64,000 nucleotides of DNA from Flavobacterium sp. (GCA_015234525.1 JADGMX010000007.1:80366-144365), one strand, 5' to 3'; counted from the stretch's first letter, positions 36,624-45,152 are shown. Notes: generated by a model from the letters alone, not told the origin. A program made the numbers and translations.

Positions 36624-37538
36624 TTATTTGATAACTAATTTTCTTGTAGCAGTTTTTCCTTCTTCAGTGATTTTTACGATGTAAACTCCGCTGGTAAGGC
36701 TAGAAACGTTGATTGGCTGAGTAGTAATGTTAGCTTTTACAACCTCTTTTCCAAGTACGTTATAGATTGAAACAGTTTTGTTAGCACCGCTATCAGAAGT
36801 GATGAAAAGGTTACCGTTAGTTACAGGGTTTGGATAAACCTGAAGACCAGCGATAGCATTTTGGTTAACACCTAGAACGTTCACAGCTCCAGTGATTGCA
36901 ACATCGTCGATAGAGAAAGTTCCACCTTCAGCATCAGCATTCCATCCGTAGAAACGGAAAGTTACCGGAGTAGAAACAGCTTCATACGCTGAACCTAGAG
37001 TGATTGTACTACCGTTTTGACCAGTTGTGATAGCATCGTGAGTTCTGAAGAAAACGTTTCCAGCTTCAACAGAGATTTCAGCGTTTGCAGGCTCAACAGA
37101 AGCAGGTAGGTTAGCACCGTAGTTATCTACGCTAGATCTAACTGAATAAGTTCTGATACCAGTTCCTGAACGTTGGCTTCTGAAAGTGATTTTTGAAAGA
37201 TCTACAGTATATCCTTCATTTGGGGTGATAGTTACAGTAAAATATCGAGTAAGATCGATAGTTCCTGTGTGTGCAGCGTAAGTGTCGTTGCCGGGAACGC
37301 CACCAAGAGGTTGGTTTCCAAAAGAAAAACGACCACTACCTGTTGAGTTCAATGATGCATCTGGATTTGCAACTGTGAAACTTCCAAATGTAAGACCAGT
37401 AATGTTAGGTACCGGAGTTGGATCAGTCATTCCTGAAGTGTTTGTAACACCAGCAAAATCGTAAGTTGCTGTAAATGCTTGACCAAACGAAAGTGAAGTC
37501 ACCAGAAATGAGAATGCTAAAAAGTAAAGTTTTTTCAT
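36624..37538 (-). CDS. Secreted protein with T9SS type A sorting domain
   Basis: A 304-residue extracellular or surface protein. The signal peptide is KKLYFLAFSFLVTSLSFG (then Q). The central ~200 residues are Thr, Gly and Asn rich beta-structure, with no catalytic motif I can identify. TFRFYGWNADAEGGTFSIDDVAI resembles lectin or jelly-roll edges. The last ~80 residues are a TIGR04183-type sorting domain (QVYPNPVTNGNLFI ... SGVYIVKITEEGKTATRKLVIK), removed during export by the type IX system. A TACCTTTG promoter motif lies 26 bp upstream. Confidence 0.85.
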   Translation of the reverse strand: MKKLYFLAFSFLVTSLSFGQAFTATYDFAGVTNTSGMTDPTPVPNITGLTFGSFTVANPDASLNSTGSGRFSFGNQPLGGVPGNDTYAAHTGTIDLTRYFTVTITPNEGYTVDLSKITFRSQRSGTGIRTYSVRSSVDNYGANLPASVEPANAEISVEAGNVFFRTHDAITTGQNGSTITLGSAYEAVSTPVTFRFYGWNADAEGGTFSIDDVAITGAVNVLGVNQNAIAGLQVYPNPVTNGNLFITSDSGANKTVSIYNVLGKEVVKANITTQPINVSSLTSGVYIVKITEEGKTATRKLVIK

Positions 37539-37563
37539 TTTAGTAGAGTTGATTAAATTTAGA

Positions 37564-37571
37564 CAAAGGTA
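37564..37571 (-). promoter_or_regulatory. -7 promoter element of the T9SS-sorted protein
   Basis: TACCTTTG on the minus strand. It places transcription start in the 25-bp leader before ATG 37538. Confidence 0.55.
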
Positions 37572-37639
37572 ATTAGAATAACCTGCTTTTAAAAGAACGG
37601 TTTGTAAATTTATCGTTAAATCACAAAACTCATTATGAA

Positions 37640-37972
37640 TTATTTCACAATGAGTTTTCTGGTTGCTGTAGCTTCGCCCTCTCTGATCTTAATGATATAT
37701 ACTCCGGGCGACAAATTTGAGATATTTAATTCCTTAGAATTCAGTATGGTTTGAACCACTTTCTTGCCGAGAACGTCAAAGATTGTAATTTCTTTGTCTT
37801 GCTGCGATTTACTGGTGATGTAAATTTTCCCGTTACTTACCGGGTTCGGATAGAAACTAAGTCCTTCTATCGTGGGTTCCTGCCCTTTTGGCAACTGCCT
37901 TGAATCTTGAGCCACAACTGCCGGCGAGATTAAAAACAGCACAAATAAAATATATAAGTAGATTTTTTTCAT
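37640..37972 (-). CDS. Minimal T9SS sorting-domain protein without cargo domain
   Basis: A 110-residue protein made of a signal peptide (MKKIYLYILFVLFLISPAVVA), about 12 linker residues and a complete type A sorting domain (SFYPNPVSNGKIYI ... SPGVYIIKIREGEATATRKLIVK). There is almost nothing left to be delivered. The sorting domain closely parallels the one in the adjacent 36624-37538 protein, so one may derive from the other. The start is ATG 37972, not the TTG at 37981. It could be a decoy, an anchor partner, or the remnant of a deleted larger protein. Confidence 0.8.
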   Translation of the reverse strand: MKKIYLYILFVLFLISPAVVAQDSRQLPKGQEPTIEGLSFYPNPVSNGKIYITSKSQQDKEITIFDVLGKKVVQTILNSKELNISNLSPGVYIIKIREGEATATRKLIVK

Positions 37973-38031
37973 AAGGTTCAATTTGGTTTAGTAAAGGTAA
38001 ATAAAAAAATGCAAAAATAAAGCCAAAAAAA

Positions 38032-38057
38032 AAGCGCCTCTCAAATTGAAGGCGCTT
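38032..38057 (-). terminator. Intrinsic terminator after the beta-helix lipoprotein
   Basis: The stem aagcgcc/ggcgctt is followed on the minus strand by a run of nine T. It lies 20 bp after the lipoprotein stop. Confidence 0.85.
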
Positions 38058-38077
38058 CTAAGATGTTGATGCTATGT

Positions 38078-39247
38078 TTATTGAAGCAAATTCACTCCGT
38101 TGATCGTCGACCAATTGCCATTATTTATCGTTGCGCCGGTCGCCAACTGTGATTCAGTCCACATATTTTCCGGGAAATTTACCGTAAAAGTAGCTCCTGC
38201 CGCAGCAAATGGCGTTGTATTATCACTGATTTTTAAATTCGTCAATTTTATTTTTCCACCTAAAACCTGGTCCGTATTTGTATCAGCATCCTGGATTCTA
38301 ACCGCAGTAGCTCCTGTCGTTGTAAAACCTGAAATCACAACGTTTGAAAAGTTGCCGTTACCTTGCTTTTTAAATTGGATAGCATCGTATTCCGCCGCCG
38401 AAGATCCGCCCTCAGTTTGAGTTCCGCTTTCTCTGATTAACGTAATATTGGTAATCGTCGGAAAAAAATCATTATTGTTATTTGAAGCCTCAATCTCCAT
38501 TGCAAAATTTCCGGTTCCGGTCTGATAAGCATACCAATTCGAATTGTTTGCGCCACGCCATCCGTCTTGCCAATCAAATGAGTCATCAAAATTTCCGTAA
38601 GAAATCAGATTCGTTGCACTAACGGTGCCGCCATAGAACTCAAATCCGTCATCGGCACCTTTATAAGAAACCAAGTTTTCCAATACAGTTCCAGATCCTA
38701 CCGAGTAAAATGAGAAACCATTCATCTCGCTAGTACCATCGCTAATTTTTTTACCGGCATATTCAACCCGTGCGTATCGAAGCGAACCTCCATTGTGAGC
38801 CGGATTTGTGCCGCCGTATGGTAAAGCGAGTCCGTCTTCCGAAGTTTTTGTAGTTGCTCCGCCTGCTCCCATGATCGGTGCGTCGCCATACATTATGATT
38901 CCGCCCCAAGAACCTGCCGTTTTTGACGCTTCGGTAAATACCACCGGCTGGGCCGCAGTTCCGTTAATAATCAAACGTCCACCATTTTCAACCACAATTG
39001 CATCAACGCCATTCGCCATATTTGCTGTTATCGTTGATCCTGCATCAAAAGTTGCCGTTGCACCTGATTTTATTCTGACAATTCCATCCAAAACATACGT
39101 TCCAAATTCGAAAGTCTGATCTGACGTAATCTCGCCTGAAATGACACCTTCTTGTGGTGGTTGTGTGTTGCCGTTGTTGTCATCATCGTTTGAACAACCT
39201 GTGAAAAGTAGACCAAGAAGTGCCGCGCTTAAAACTAATTTTTTCAT
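38078..39247 (-). CDS. Surface/periplasmic lipoprotein with beta-helix-like repeats, partner of the TonB receptor
   Basis: A 389-residue lipoprotein. The signal is KKLVLSAALLGLLFTGC, with lipidated Cys18 followed by SNDDDNNGN, an acidic stretch typical of surface-exported Bacteroidota lipoproteins. The body consists of short hydrophobic strands separated by Gly/Asn/Asp turns (AIVVENGGRLIINGTAAQPV, LENLVSYKGADDGFEFYGG), as in right-handed parallel beta-helices. It ends without a T9SS domain. The gene follows the TonB receptor by 117 bp on the same strand but has its own promoter with a phased operator array. Likely a ligand-capture partner of that receptor. The ligand is unknown and phosphate-related by context only. 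Confidence 0.75.
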   Translation of the reverse strand: MKKLVLSAALLGLLFTGCSNDDDNNGNTQPPQEGVISGEITSDQTFEFGTYVLDGIVRIKSGATATFDAGSTITANMANGVDAIVVENGGRLIINGTAAQPVVFTEASKTAGSWGGIIMYGDAPIMGAGGATTKTSEDGLALPYGGTNPAHNGGSLRYARVEYAGKKISDGTSEMNGFSFYSVGSGTVLENLVSYKGADDGFEFYGGTVSATNLISYGNFDDSFDWQDGWRGANNSNWYAYQTGTGNFAMEIEASNNNNDFFPTITNITLIRESGTQTEGGSSAAEYDAIQFKKQGNGNFSNVVISGFTTTGATAVRIQDADTNTDQVLGGKIKLTNLKISDNTTPFAAAGATFTVNFPENMWTESQLATGATINNGNWSTINGVNLLQ

Positions 39248-39273
39248 TTTTTGTGTGTTATTTTTCGTTTTGT

Positions 39274-39361
39274 CAAATGTACTTTCGGAGGTTTTATCCG
39301 GAGTTAATCAAAGGTTACCTATCCGTCATCATATTTTTACGCTGACGTAAACTCAGTGTTA
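39274..39361 (-). promoter_or_regulatory. Lipoprotein promoter with seven-fold 11-bp operator array
   Basis: On the minus strand half-sites begin at 39361, 39350, 39339, 39328, 39317, 39306 and 39295, exactly 11 bp apart. They open with TAAC, TTAC, TAAA, TGAC, TAAC, TAAC and AAAA. The -7 element TACATTTG (39281-39274) follows in register, and no TTTG -33 is seen. The array fills the entire gap between the TonB receptor stop and the promoter. Direct repeats of 11 bp replacing the upstream promoter box are how PhoB-type regulators bind in other bacteria. Confidence 0.7.
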
Positions 39362-39364
39362 CCA

Positions 39365-42139
39365 TCAAAACGTATAGGAAACATTGATTGAAAAGGTAGT
39401 GCCGCGCTTGTAGTCTTCGAGTATCAGTGAAGGTTCGTAAACATCAATTCGGCTGTCATCTCCAAGTTCTTTGGTGTACCGCGAGTTCAGAATGTTTTCA
39501 ACCGAAAGTTTTACATCCCATTTTTGCTTGATGTTGGCCGACCAAATAAAATCGAGTTTGCTGAAAGGCATTTCGTAAATGTGATCGAAATCTGCAATTC
39601 CCACCGCGTAAATTCTTTTGCCGTAAACATTGTAAGCAGCGGTCATTGTATTTTTCCAATTCTCGCTAAAATCAATTTCGTACTTCAGATCTGAGTTGAT
39701 CAGCCAGTTCGACGCTCCTTGTAACGGACGCTCTTCAAAAGTGTCAAAGTAACCAGGGCGATTTTTGTCAACTTCCGAACGGGTATGCATTATCGTCGTG
39801 TTGAATCCGAATGAAAAATCGTCAAGCGTTTCGGTCAGTCGGTTTAACTGAAGCAACATTTCGAATTCGGCGCCAAACAAAATCGCCTGTTTGTTGTTAA
39901 AGTAGGTAATGGTTTGACCGCTTCCCGTACCTGAAGATTCAATAGTGCGCTCAATTGGCTTATCGATCAACTTTCCAAAAATAGTTGCTGCAAACATTTC
40001 TTTATTGGTCGGGAAAAACTCAAATTTTAGGTCAGCATTGTAATTTTGACTGTTTTCCAATCGCTCATTTCCGCGCTCAGATGTTCCGTCAGCGTTGATA
40101 TACTGAATTGGCATGGTTTCGATCAATACCGGACGAGTGATTGTTTTGCTTGCCGCCAATCTTAAATTCGTCCGGTCTGTCATCGCAAATTTCACATTCA
40201 CTGACGGTAAAATGTCGAGTTGATCGATTTCGAAAATTTTAAAAGGCGAGTTAAACGACGAACCAATATCGCGATACCTGATTTCCTTAAATGTATGTTC
40301 AGCACGAATTCCGGCATTTAACTCGGTTTCATCAGACAGATTAAAATGTACGTTGGCATACGCCGATGAAACATTTTGGGTAATTTTAGTGTTGTAATCG
40401 CTATTTGATTCTTCGCGATAGCTGAAAAGTCCGTTTGAAAGATCGCTGTCTAGAAACGTATCAATATTGTTCAGCGGCACAATCACCGTACTTGAACTGT
40501 TTGGTTTTCCGAAGACAAAGCGGTAAGTTGATTCCATTTCTGTGGCAAATCCATTCACTCCAATCGAAATGTTATTTTGCCTTTCGCGATCAGTTCTTCC
40601 AAACTTATACTTGTATTCCAGCGCTCCTGAAAGATAGAAACTGCCATCAACGTCCAAAAATTGGCGAATCAGATGATTTCCCCCATATGTGGTCTGGATT
40701 TCATCGTCGTTCAACATGGTTCCATTGATAAACTTTCGGTCGGGTTGGCGAAATTTGGTATTTGTAAACGAAACGCCGCCTTTCAACGTATGCTTCTGAT
40801 CTGTAGTCAAATCATAGTCTCCGTACAACTGCGCGTTTATGTAATCCGATTGTTCAAATTGATTTAGCCGGATGATTTCGTTCGGATTTTGAACCGACGT
40901 ACGCGTGTAACCGATCTGATCCTGAATCAGGTGCTCAGTCGATTTCAAATACATCGCATTAAAAAAATACTTGGCGCGTGATCCTTTGTAATTCAATCCA
41001 AACAAGGCTGAAGCCGAGGTTTGAAAGCGATATTGACTCCGATTCAGATTGTTGTCGTAATTCCCTTGTCCTTGCGAAAATATCCGATCAACACCTTTTC
41101 GGACCAAGTATTTGTTATCGAAATTAGCCGCAAACAAATAGCTTAATTTTTTGCTTTGGTCGTCTAATTCGAAAGCTCCAGAATGAGAAATCCCGAATGA
41201 ACTGTTCAACGGCGCCGTTATCTCATCGACGTTCCACCCCGAGTCGAATTCGTTTGACGTTCTTCCTGCAGGAGCTGAACCAAATCCAGCCGGCAACTCC
41301 CGAACATTCCCGCCAAATCCAAAAAAGTTCTCGAAATTATTTGCGTCGGCCGCGATCTTAAACTTGTTCAAATTGTTTCCGGTGGTGAATCCGGCGCCAT
41401 AACTTATTTTCGTTTGACTTTTGGTTGCCTGCGTCGTATTGATATTGATCGTTGCGCCACCAAAGTCTGCATAAATATCCGGGTTGAAGGTCTTATATAT
41501 ATCCATGTATCCTACAACATCAGTCGGAAAAAGATCAAGCGGCAGTATTTTTTTAAACGGACTATTTGAAGGAACCGCCAAGCCGTTTACCAATAAATTG
41601 TTGTATCGGTCTTCGAGCCCGCGAATAAACAGTCCCCGCGATTCTACTTTCGAAATGCCGGTAATTTTGGTTAAACCTTCCTCGACGTTGCTGATGCCTT
41701 TTCGCGACATTTCCTGAGCTCCGATACTTTGCTTAATCTCGATCGCCTTTTTTTGCTCGACAAGAAGTGCGGTTTCTCGCTCTCTGCTTCCCACCGCCTG
41801 AATAACTACGTCTTCAAGAGCATAACTTCCCGATCCAAGCGCCTTGTCGATTGTTTTGCTCTCACCAGCGCCGATGGTAACCGTTTCTTCAACGGTTTCA
41901 TATCCTAAAAAGCTAAATTGTACGGTGTGGGTTCCCGGTGAAATCGATAGCGAATATTTCCCGTTTTCATCAGTGGCCGCTCCGATAGCTGTCCCTTTAA
42001 TAAGAACATTTGCAAATGGCAATGATTCGTTGTTGAAGTCTTTATCTGTCAGCTTTCCGGTAATTTTGCCGTTTTGCGAATACGCTGAAAAACAAAACGT
42101 AAAAAGGATGAAAAATAGAACGTTGTGTGTCTTAATCAT
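39365..42139 (-). CDS. TonB-dependent outer-membrane receptor with carboxypeptidase-like N-terminal domain
   Basis: A 924-residue outer-membrane transporter. A signal peptide (MIKTHNVLFFILFTFCFSAYS) precedes a carboxypeptidase-regulatory-like domain (residues ~25-110, KITGKLTDKDFNNESLPFAN ... FSFLGYETVEE). The plug domain follows (GLFIRGLEDRYNNLLVNGLA, then FNPDIYADFGGATININT). The remaining ~700 residues form the 22-strand barrel ending in INVSYTF. It is not of the SusC type, as no SusD homologue is adjacent. Its promoter carries the same phased array as the downstream lipoprotein gene and faces the phoB-like gene. ATG 42139 is chosen because the signal peptide begins there. Confidence 0.88.
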   Translation of the reverse strand: MIKTHNVLFFILFTFCFSAYSQNGKITGKLTDKDFNNESLPFANVLIKGTAIGAATDENGKYSLSISPGTHTVQFSFLGYETVEETVTIGAGESKTIDKALGSGSYALEDVVIQAVGSRERETALLVEQKKAIEIKQSIGAQEMSRKGISNVEEGLTKITGISKVESRGLFIRGLEDRYNNLLVNGLAVPSNSPFKKILPLDLFPTDVVGYMDIYKTFNPDIYADFGGATININTTQATKSQTKISYGAGFTTGNNLNKFKIAADANNFENFFGFGGNVRELPAGFGSAPAGRTSNEFDSGWNVDEITAPLNSSFGISHSGAFELDDQSKKLSYLFAANFDNKYLVRKGVDRIFSQGQGNYDNNLNRSQYRFQTSASALFGLNYKGSRAKYFFNAMYLKSTEHLIQDQIGYTRTSVQNPNEIIRLNQFEQSDYINAQLYGDYDLTTDQKHTLKGGVSFTNTKFRQPDRKFINGTMLNDDEIQTTYGGNHLIRQFLDVDGSFYLSGALEYKYKFGRTDRERQNNISIGVNGFATEMESTYRFVFGKPNSSSTVIVPLNNIDTFLDSDLSNGLFSYREESNSDYNTKITQNVSSAYANVHFNLSDETELNAGIRAEHTFKEIRYRDIGSSFNSPFKIFEIDQLDILPSVNVKFAMTDRTNLRLAASKTITRPVLIETMPIQYINADGTSERGNERLENSQNYNADLKFEFFPTNKEMFAATIFGKLIDKPIERTIESSGTGSGQTITYFNNKQAILFGAEFEMLLQLNRLTETLDDFSFGFNTTIMHTRSEVDKNRPGYFDTFEERPLQGASNWLINSDLKYEIDFSENWKNTMTAAYNVYGKRIYAVGIADFDHIYEMPFSKLDFIWSANIKQKWDVKLSVENILNSRYTKELGDDSRIDVYEPSLILEDYKRGTTFSINVSYTF

Positions 42140-42161
42140 TACGTGTTTTTTAATTTTCACG

Positions 42162-42238
42162 CAAAGTAACAGTCGGTTTGTAAAGCGGGAGTTACATGCC
42201 GATTACCAATTAGTTTTATAATCGTCAACTCAAGGTTT
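42162..42238 (-). promoter_or_regulatory. TonB receptor promoter with six-fold 11-bp operator array
   Basis: On the minus strand half-sites begin at 42238, 42227, 42216, 42205, 42194 and 42183 (11-bp steps). They open with AAAC, TGAC, AAAC, TAAT, TAAC and TTAC, and are followed in register by TACTTTG ending at 42162. The last two units, TAACTCCCGCT and TTACAAACCGA, align with TAACTCCGGAT and AAAACCTCCGA at the lipoprotein promoter. In both promoters the last half-site starts 21 bp before the final G of the -7 motif. Confidence 0.7.
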
Positions 42239-42320
42239 CCTACATTAAATTACCGTTAAGCGCGTGGATCGATGATGTTTTTATATCTACATTTACAGCT
42301 GAAACGATGACATTTGCGTT

Positions 42321-43007
42321 ATGAAAAAAAAGGAAATCAAGATTTTGCTTGTTGATGACGAACCAGATATTCTTGAGATAATTGGTTACAATCTAACTCA
42401 GGAAGGTTATCAGATTATTACAGCCTCAAACGGAAAGGAAGCTGTAGCAATGGCAAAAAAAGAAAATCCGCATCTTATTATTATGGATGTGATGATGCCC
42501 GAAATGGACGGAATGGAAGCTTGTGAAATCATTCGCAAAACTCCGGAACTCAATCAAACAATCATCACCTTTCTCACCGCCAGAAGCGAAGATTACTCGC
42601 AAGTTGCAGGTTTCGACGCCGGTGCCGATGATTACATCGCAAAGCCAATCAAACCCAAACTTCTCATTTCAAAAGTAAAAGCATTGTTACGCCGACTCAA
42701 GCAAGACGATGGCGAGCAACCCGGAACTTTAAAGGTAAACGGAATTACAATCGATCGCGAAGAGTATAAAATTATTAAAGACGGTACCGAAATGGTGTTG
42801 CCACGAAAGGAATTTGAACTGCTTTATCTTTTGGCTTCAAGACCCGGAAAAGTGTTTAAGCGAGATGAAATCCTCGATAAAGTTTGGGGCAACGAAGTTA
42901 TTGTTGGAGGCCGCACGATTGATGTTCACATTCGCAAACTCCGCGAAAAAATTGGCGACGACATCTTTACAACCATCAAAGGAGTAGGATATAAGATTGA
43001 AGCATAA
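42321..43007 (+). CDS. OmpR/PhoB-family response regulator
   Basis: A 228-residue DNA-binding response regulator. The receiver domain (residues 1-120) has the acidic pocket LLVDDEPD, phospho-acceptor Asp56 in IIMDVMMPEMDG, the switch Thr in TFLTARSED and Lys in DYIAKPIKPKLL. The winged-helix C-terminal domain (residues ~130-228) includes LPRKEFELLYLLASRPGKVFKRDEIL and GGRTIDVHIRKLREKIGDD, with the recognition helix. The histidine kinase gene starts immediately after its stop. It lies divergent from the TonB receptor across 181 bp and resembles PhoB. I infer phosphate sensing from family and context only. Confidence 0.88.
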   Translation: MKKKEIKILLVDDEPDILEIIGYNLTQEGYQIITASNGKEAVAMAKKENPHLIIMDVMMPEMDGMEACEIIRKTPELNQTIITFLTARSEDYSQVAGFDAGADDYIAKPIKPKLLISKVKALLRRLKQDDGEQPGTLKVNGITIDREEYKIIKDGTEMVLPRKEFELLYLLASRPGKVFKRDEILDKVWGNEVIVGGRTIDVHIRKLREKIGDDIFTTIKGVGYKIEA

Positions 43008-44072
43008 ATGGCCGTATATTTTAAAAAAACATATCGTTTTGCGGTCAAATCCTCAATTTACATCACGTTTTTCTCAACGGCGATTGTAGCCATCTTGACA
43101 TATCTTTTCCTCGAATTCTCGTGGTTGGTGTGTCTCTATTTTTTTCTGATCATCGGCACATTCTCATTTGTGGTCATCCAATATCGCGTAGAACGATTTA
43201 TTTACCGTCGGGTTAAAAAAATCTACGACGATGTTTCTTTTCTCGAAGCATCAACCTTTAGAAATCAGCCAATCACCACCGACATGGCAACACTGACCCG
43301 CGAGGTCAAAAAATTTGCAACCGATAAAAAGCTCGAAATCGAAATGCTTAAAGTCCGCGAAGAATACCGTCGTGAATTTCTTGGCAATGTTTCACACGAA
43401 TTGAAAACGCCGCTTTTCACCGTTCAAGGTTATATTTCCACACTTCTCGAAGGCGCGGTAGACGACAAAAATATACGCACAAAATATCTCGAACGCGCTG
43501 AAAAAGGAGTCGAGCGGCTGATTTATATCGTTGAAGATCTCGATATGATTACCAAGTATGAAAACGGCCAACTCGATCTGATCCGAAAGCGATTCGATAT
43601 TGTTGAAGTAGTCCAAAATGTTTTCGACCTGCTCGAAATGAAAGCCTCAAAAAAGGATATTCTTTTGCTGTTTGATCGCAAGTATACGAAAGCAATTTAT
43701 GTTAAAGGTGACCGAAACCGCGTGCAACAGGCGCTGATGAATCTGGTTGTCAATTCGATTAAGTATGGCCGTGAGAAAGGATCGACCGAAGTCAGCATCG
43801 AGGATTTATCTGAATCAAAAGTGTTAATCCGCGTGACCGATAATGGCGAAGGAATCGATCAGGTTCATATCCCGCGACTTTTTGAACGTTTTTACCGCGT
43901 AAATAAAAGCGGCGCCCGAACCGAAGGCGGAAGCGGACTGGGGCTCGCAATCGTGAAACATATTATTGAGGCACACAACGAAAAAATATTTGTGCAAAGT
44001 AAACCCGGAGTAGGATCAGAATTCTCATTTACGCTTAAAAAGGCTAAAAAGGTCAGTCAATCCAAGCGTTGA
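43008..44072 (+). CDS. PhoR-like sensor histidine kinase
   Basis: A 354-residue membrane kinase with two adjacent N-terminal transmembrane helices (about residues 15-34 and 38-58) and almost no periplasmic loop, so it does not sense a ligand outside directly. HisKA carries phospho-acceptor His130 in FLGNVSHELKTPL. The ATPase domain has the N box QQALMNLVVNSIKYG, the G1 box DNGEGID, FERFYRV and the G2 box GGSGLGLAIVKHI. It partners the preceding response regulator. The last 48 bp overlap, in antisense, the 3' end of the convergent glycosyltransferase gene, which is unusual for two conserved genes. Confidence 0.9.
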   Translation: MAVYFKKTYRFAVKSSIYITFFSTAIVAILTYLFLEFSWLVCLYFFLIIGTFSFVVIQYRVERFIYRRVKKIYDDVSFLEASTFRNQPITTDMATLTREVKKFATDKKLEIEMLKVREEYRREFLGNVSHELKTPLFTVQGYISTLLEGAVDDKNIRTKYLERAEKGVERLIYIVEDLDMITKYENGQLDLIRKRFDIVEVVQNVFDLLEMKASKKDILLLFDRKYTKAIYVKGDRNRVQQALMNLVVNSIKYGREKGSTEVSIEDLSESKVLIRVTDNGEGIDQVHIPRLFERFYRVNKSGARTEGGSGLGLAIVKHIIEAHNEKIFVQSKPGVGSEFSFTLKKAKKVSQSKR

Positions 44073-45104
44073 GTCAGTAAAATTTTTAAAACCTGAAAGC
44101 TTTTCAGCTCGATCAATATCTTCCAACCTGAAATTTTTCTGAGTCGAAAATGCGACTATTCCATCATCCGACAGCTTTTTCGCTAAATATTCCTGTTCGC
44201 TTTGACCCGGAGTCGGAATAAAAAAGGCCTTTTTTTTCAATTTTGCCAGATCCATTATCGTAGTATATCCCGATCGGCAAACCACCAACTTGCTTTCATT
44301 CAGCGATTTTTCTAACTCTTCGCCAACCATAAAATTGAAATATGTAAGATTAATTTCCTTTCTGATCTTCTGCATTGCTTCAATTTTGCCGGCCACAAAA
44401 ATTATGTTTCCAGAATAGTTTTTCAGTTCAGAAAGCAGCTTTTTTTCAAGAATTTCACGTTGTGGCTCCGGACCCGAAAGCAAAATCATCAAGTCATAAC
44501 GTAGCGGTAGTTCTCGTTTTTTAAATCGGCTAAGCGCACCTATATATTTAATGTTTTGGATGTTTTTCTTTACATGTCCGAGTTTTCCACTTAGCGTGAA
44601 TGTTACGCTGGAATCCGGAATCCAGCATTGATCGTATTTTGCAATAATCTTTTGATGCGCCGCCGTGGTCAGAAATGTGCTCAATCCGCTGAACACCCTA
44701 AGCTGGTGCGTCATGTAAACCGACGGAACTCTGCCACTTCTGATGCCAAACCGGTTGTCTGAAATGATTCCAACCAACTGATACTCATCAACCCATTGAG
44801 TCACCAATTTTCTTTCCGCTTTGACCGCTGACATGATTCTGTAAGCTGAGAAAAGCAACCTTAGCTTGAGCAGTTTTCCGGATCGCGGATATGAAATTCC
44901 GTATGACGGAAGTTGAAGCGTTTTTAAATGCGGAAATTCCTTTCGAAGCAGTTCTAACGCTACGCCATCTGATGCCAAAATCGGATTAAATCCATCTTCT
45001 TCAAGCGCTTTGATTATCGGAATACAACGCGTTGCATGGCCAAGTCCCCAATTAAGTGGCGCCACCAACACATTTTTTGCTGTTTTAGAATCAGTTTCCA
45101 TCAA
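44025..45104 (-). CDS. MurG-like glycosyltransferase (GT-B fold)
   Basis: A 359-residue soluble glycosyltransferase. The N-terminal domain opens VLVAPLNWGLGHATRCIPIIKAL, the Gly-rich acceptor-side loop seen in MurG and UDP-glycosyltransferases. The C-terminal donor domain carries VVCRSGYTTIMDLAKLKKKAFFIPTP, then GQSEQEYLAKKL, which matches nucleotide-sugar binding. It is not MurG itself, which lies elsewhere in a dcw cluster. The acceptor is unknown. The gene ends inside the kinase gene (48-bp overlap) and diverges from trmB. Confidence 0.78.
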   Translation of the reverse strand: MMETDSKTAKNVLVAPLNWGLGHATRCIPIIKALEEDGFNPILASDGVALELLRKEFPHLKTLQLPSYGISYPRSGKLLKLRLLFSAYRIMSAVKAERKLVTQWVDEYQLVGIISDNRFGIRSGRVPSVYMTHQLRVFSGLSTFLTTAAHQKIIAKYDQCWIPDSSVTFTLSGKLGHVKKNIQNIKYIGALSRFKKRELPLRYDLMILLSGPEPQREILEKKLLSELKNYSGNIIFVAGKIEAMQKIRKEINLTYFNFMVGEELEKSLNESKLVVCRSGYTTIMDLAKLKKKAFFIPTPGQSEQEYLAKKLSDDGIVAFSTQKNFRLEDIDRAEKLSGFKNFTDSTLGLTDLFSLFKRK

Positions 45105-45144
45105 TGTATGCGAAGATAAACCATTAACATCCTTATGTTTTGCT

Positions 45145-45152
45145 TAATTTTG
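45145..45152 (+). promoter_or_regulatory. trmB -7 promoter element that decides the start codon
   Basis: TAATTTTG lies downstream of the ATG at 45135 and 15 bp upstream of the GTG at 45168. The ATG cannot be in the transcript made from this promoter. Confidence 0.6.

Noticed and set aside
42239..42320. A phased operator array in the forward direction for the phoB-like gene
   Set aside because: Counting back in 11-bp steps from the weak TACATTTA at 42288-42295 gives no TnAC half-sites, so autoregulation is not supported by the same pattern.
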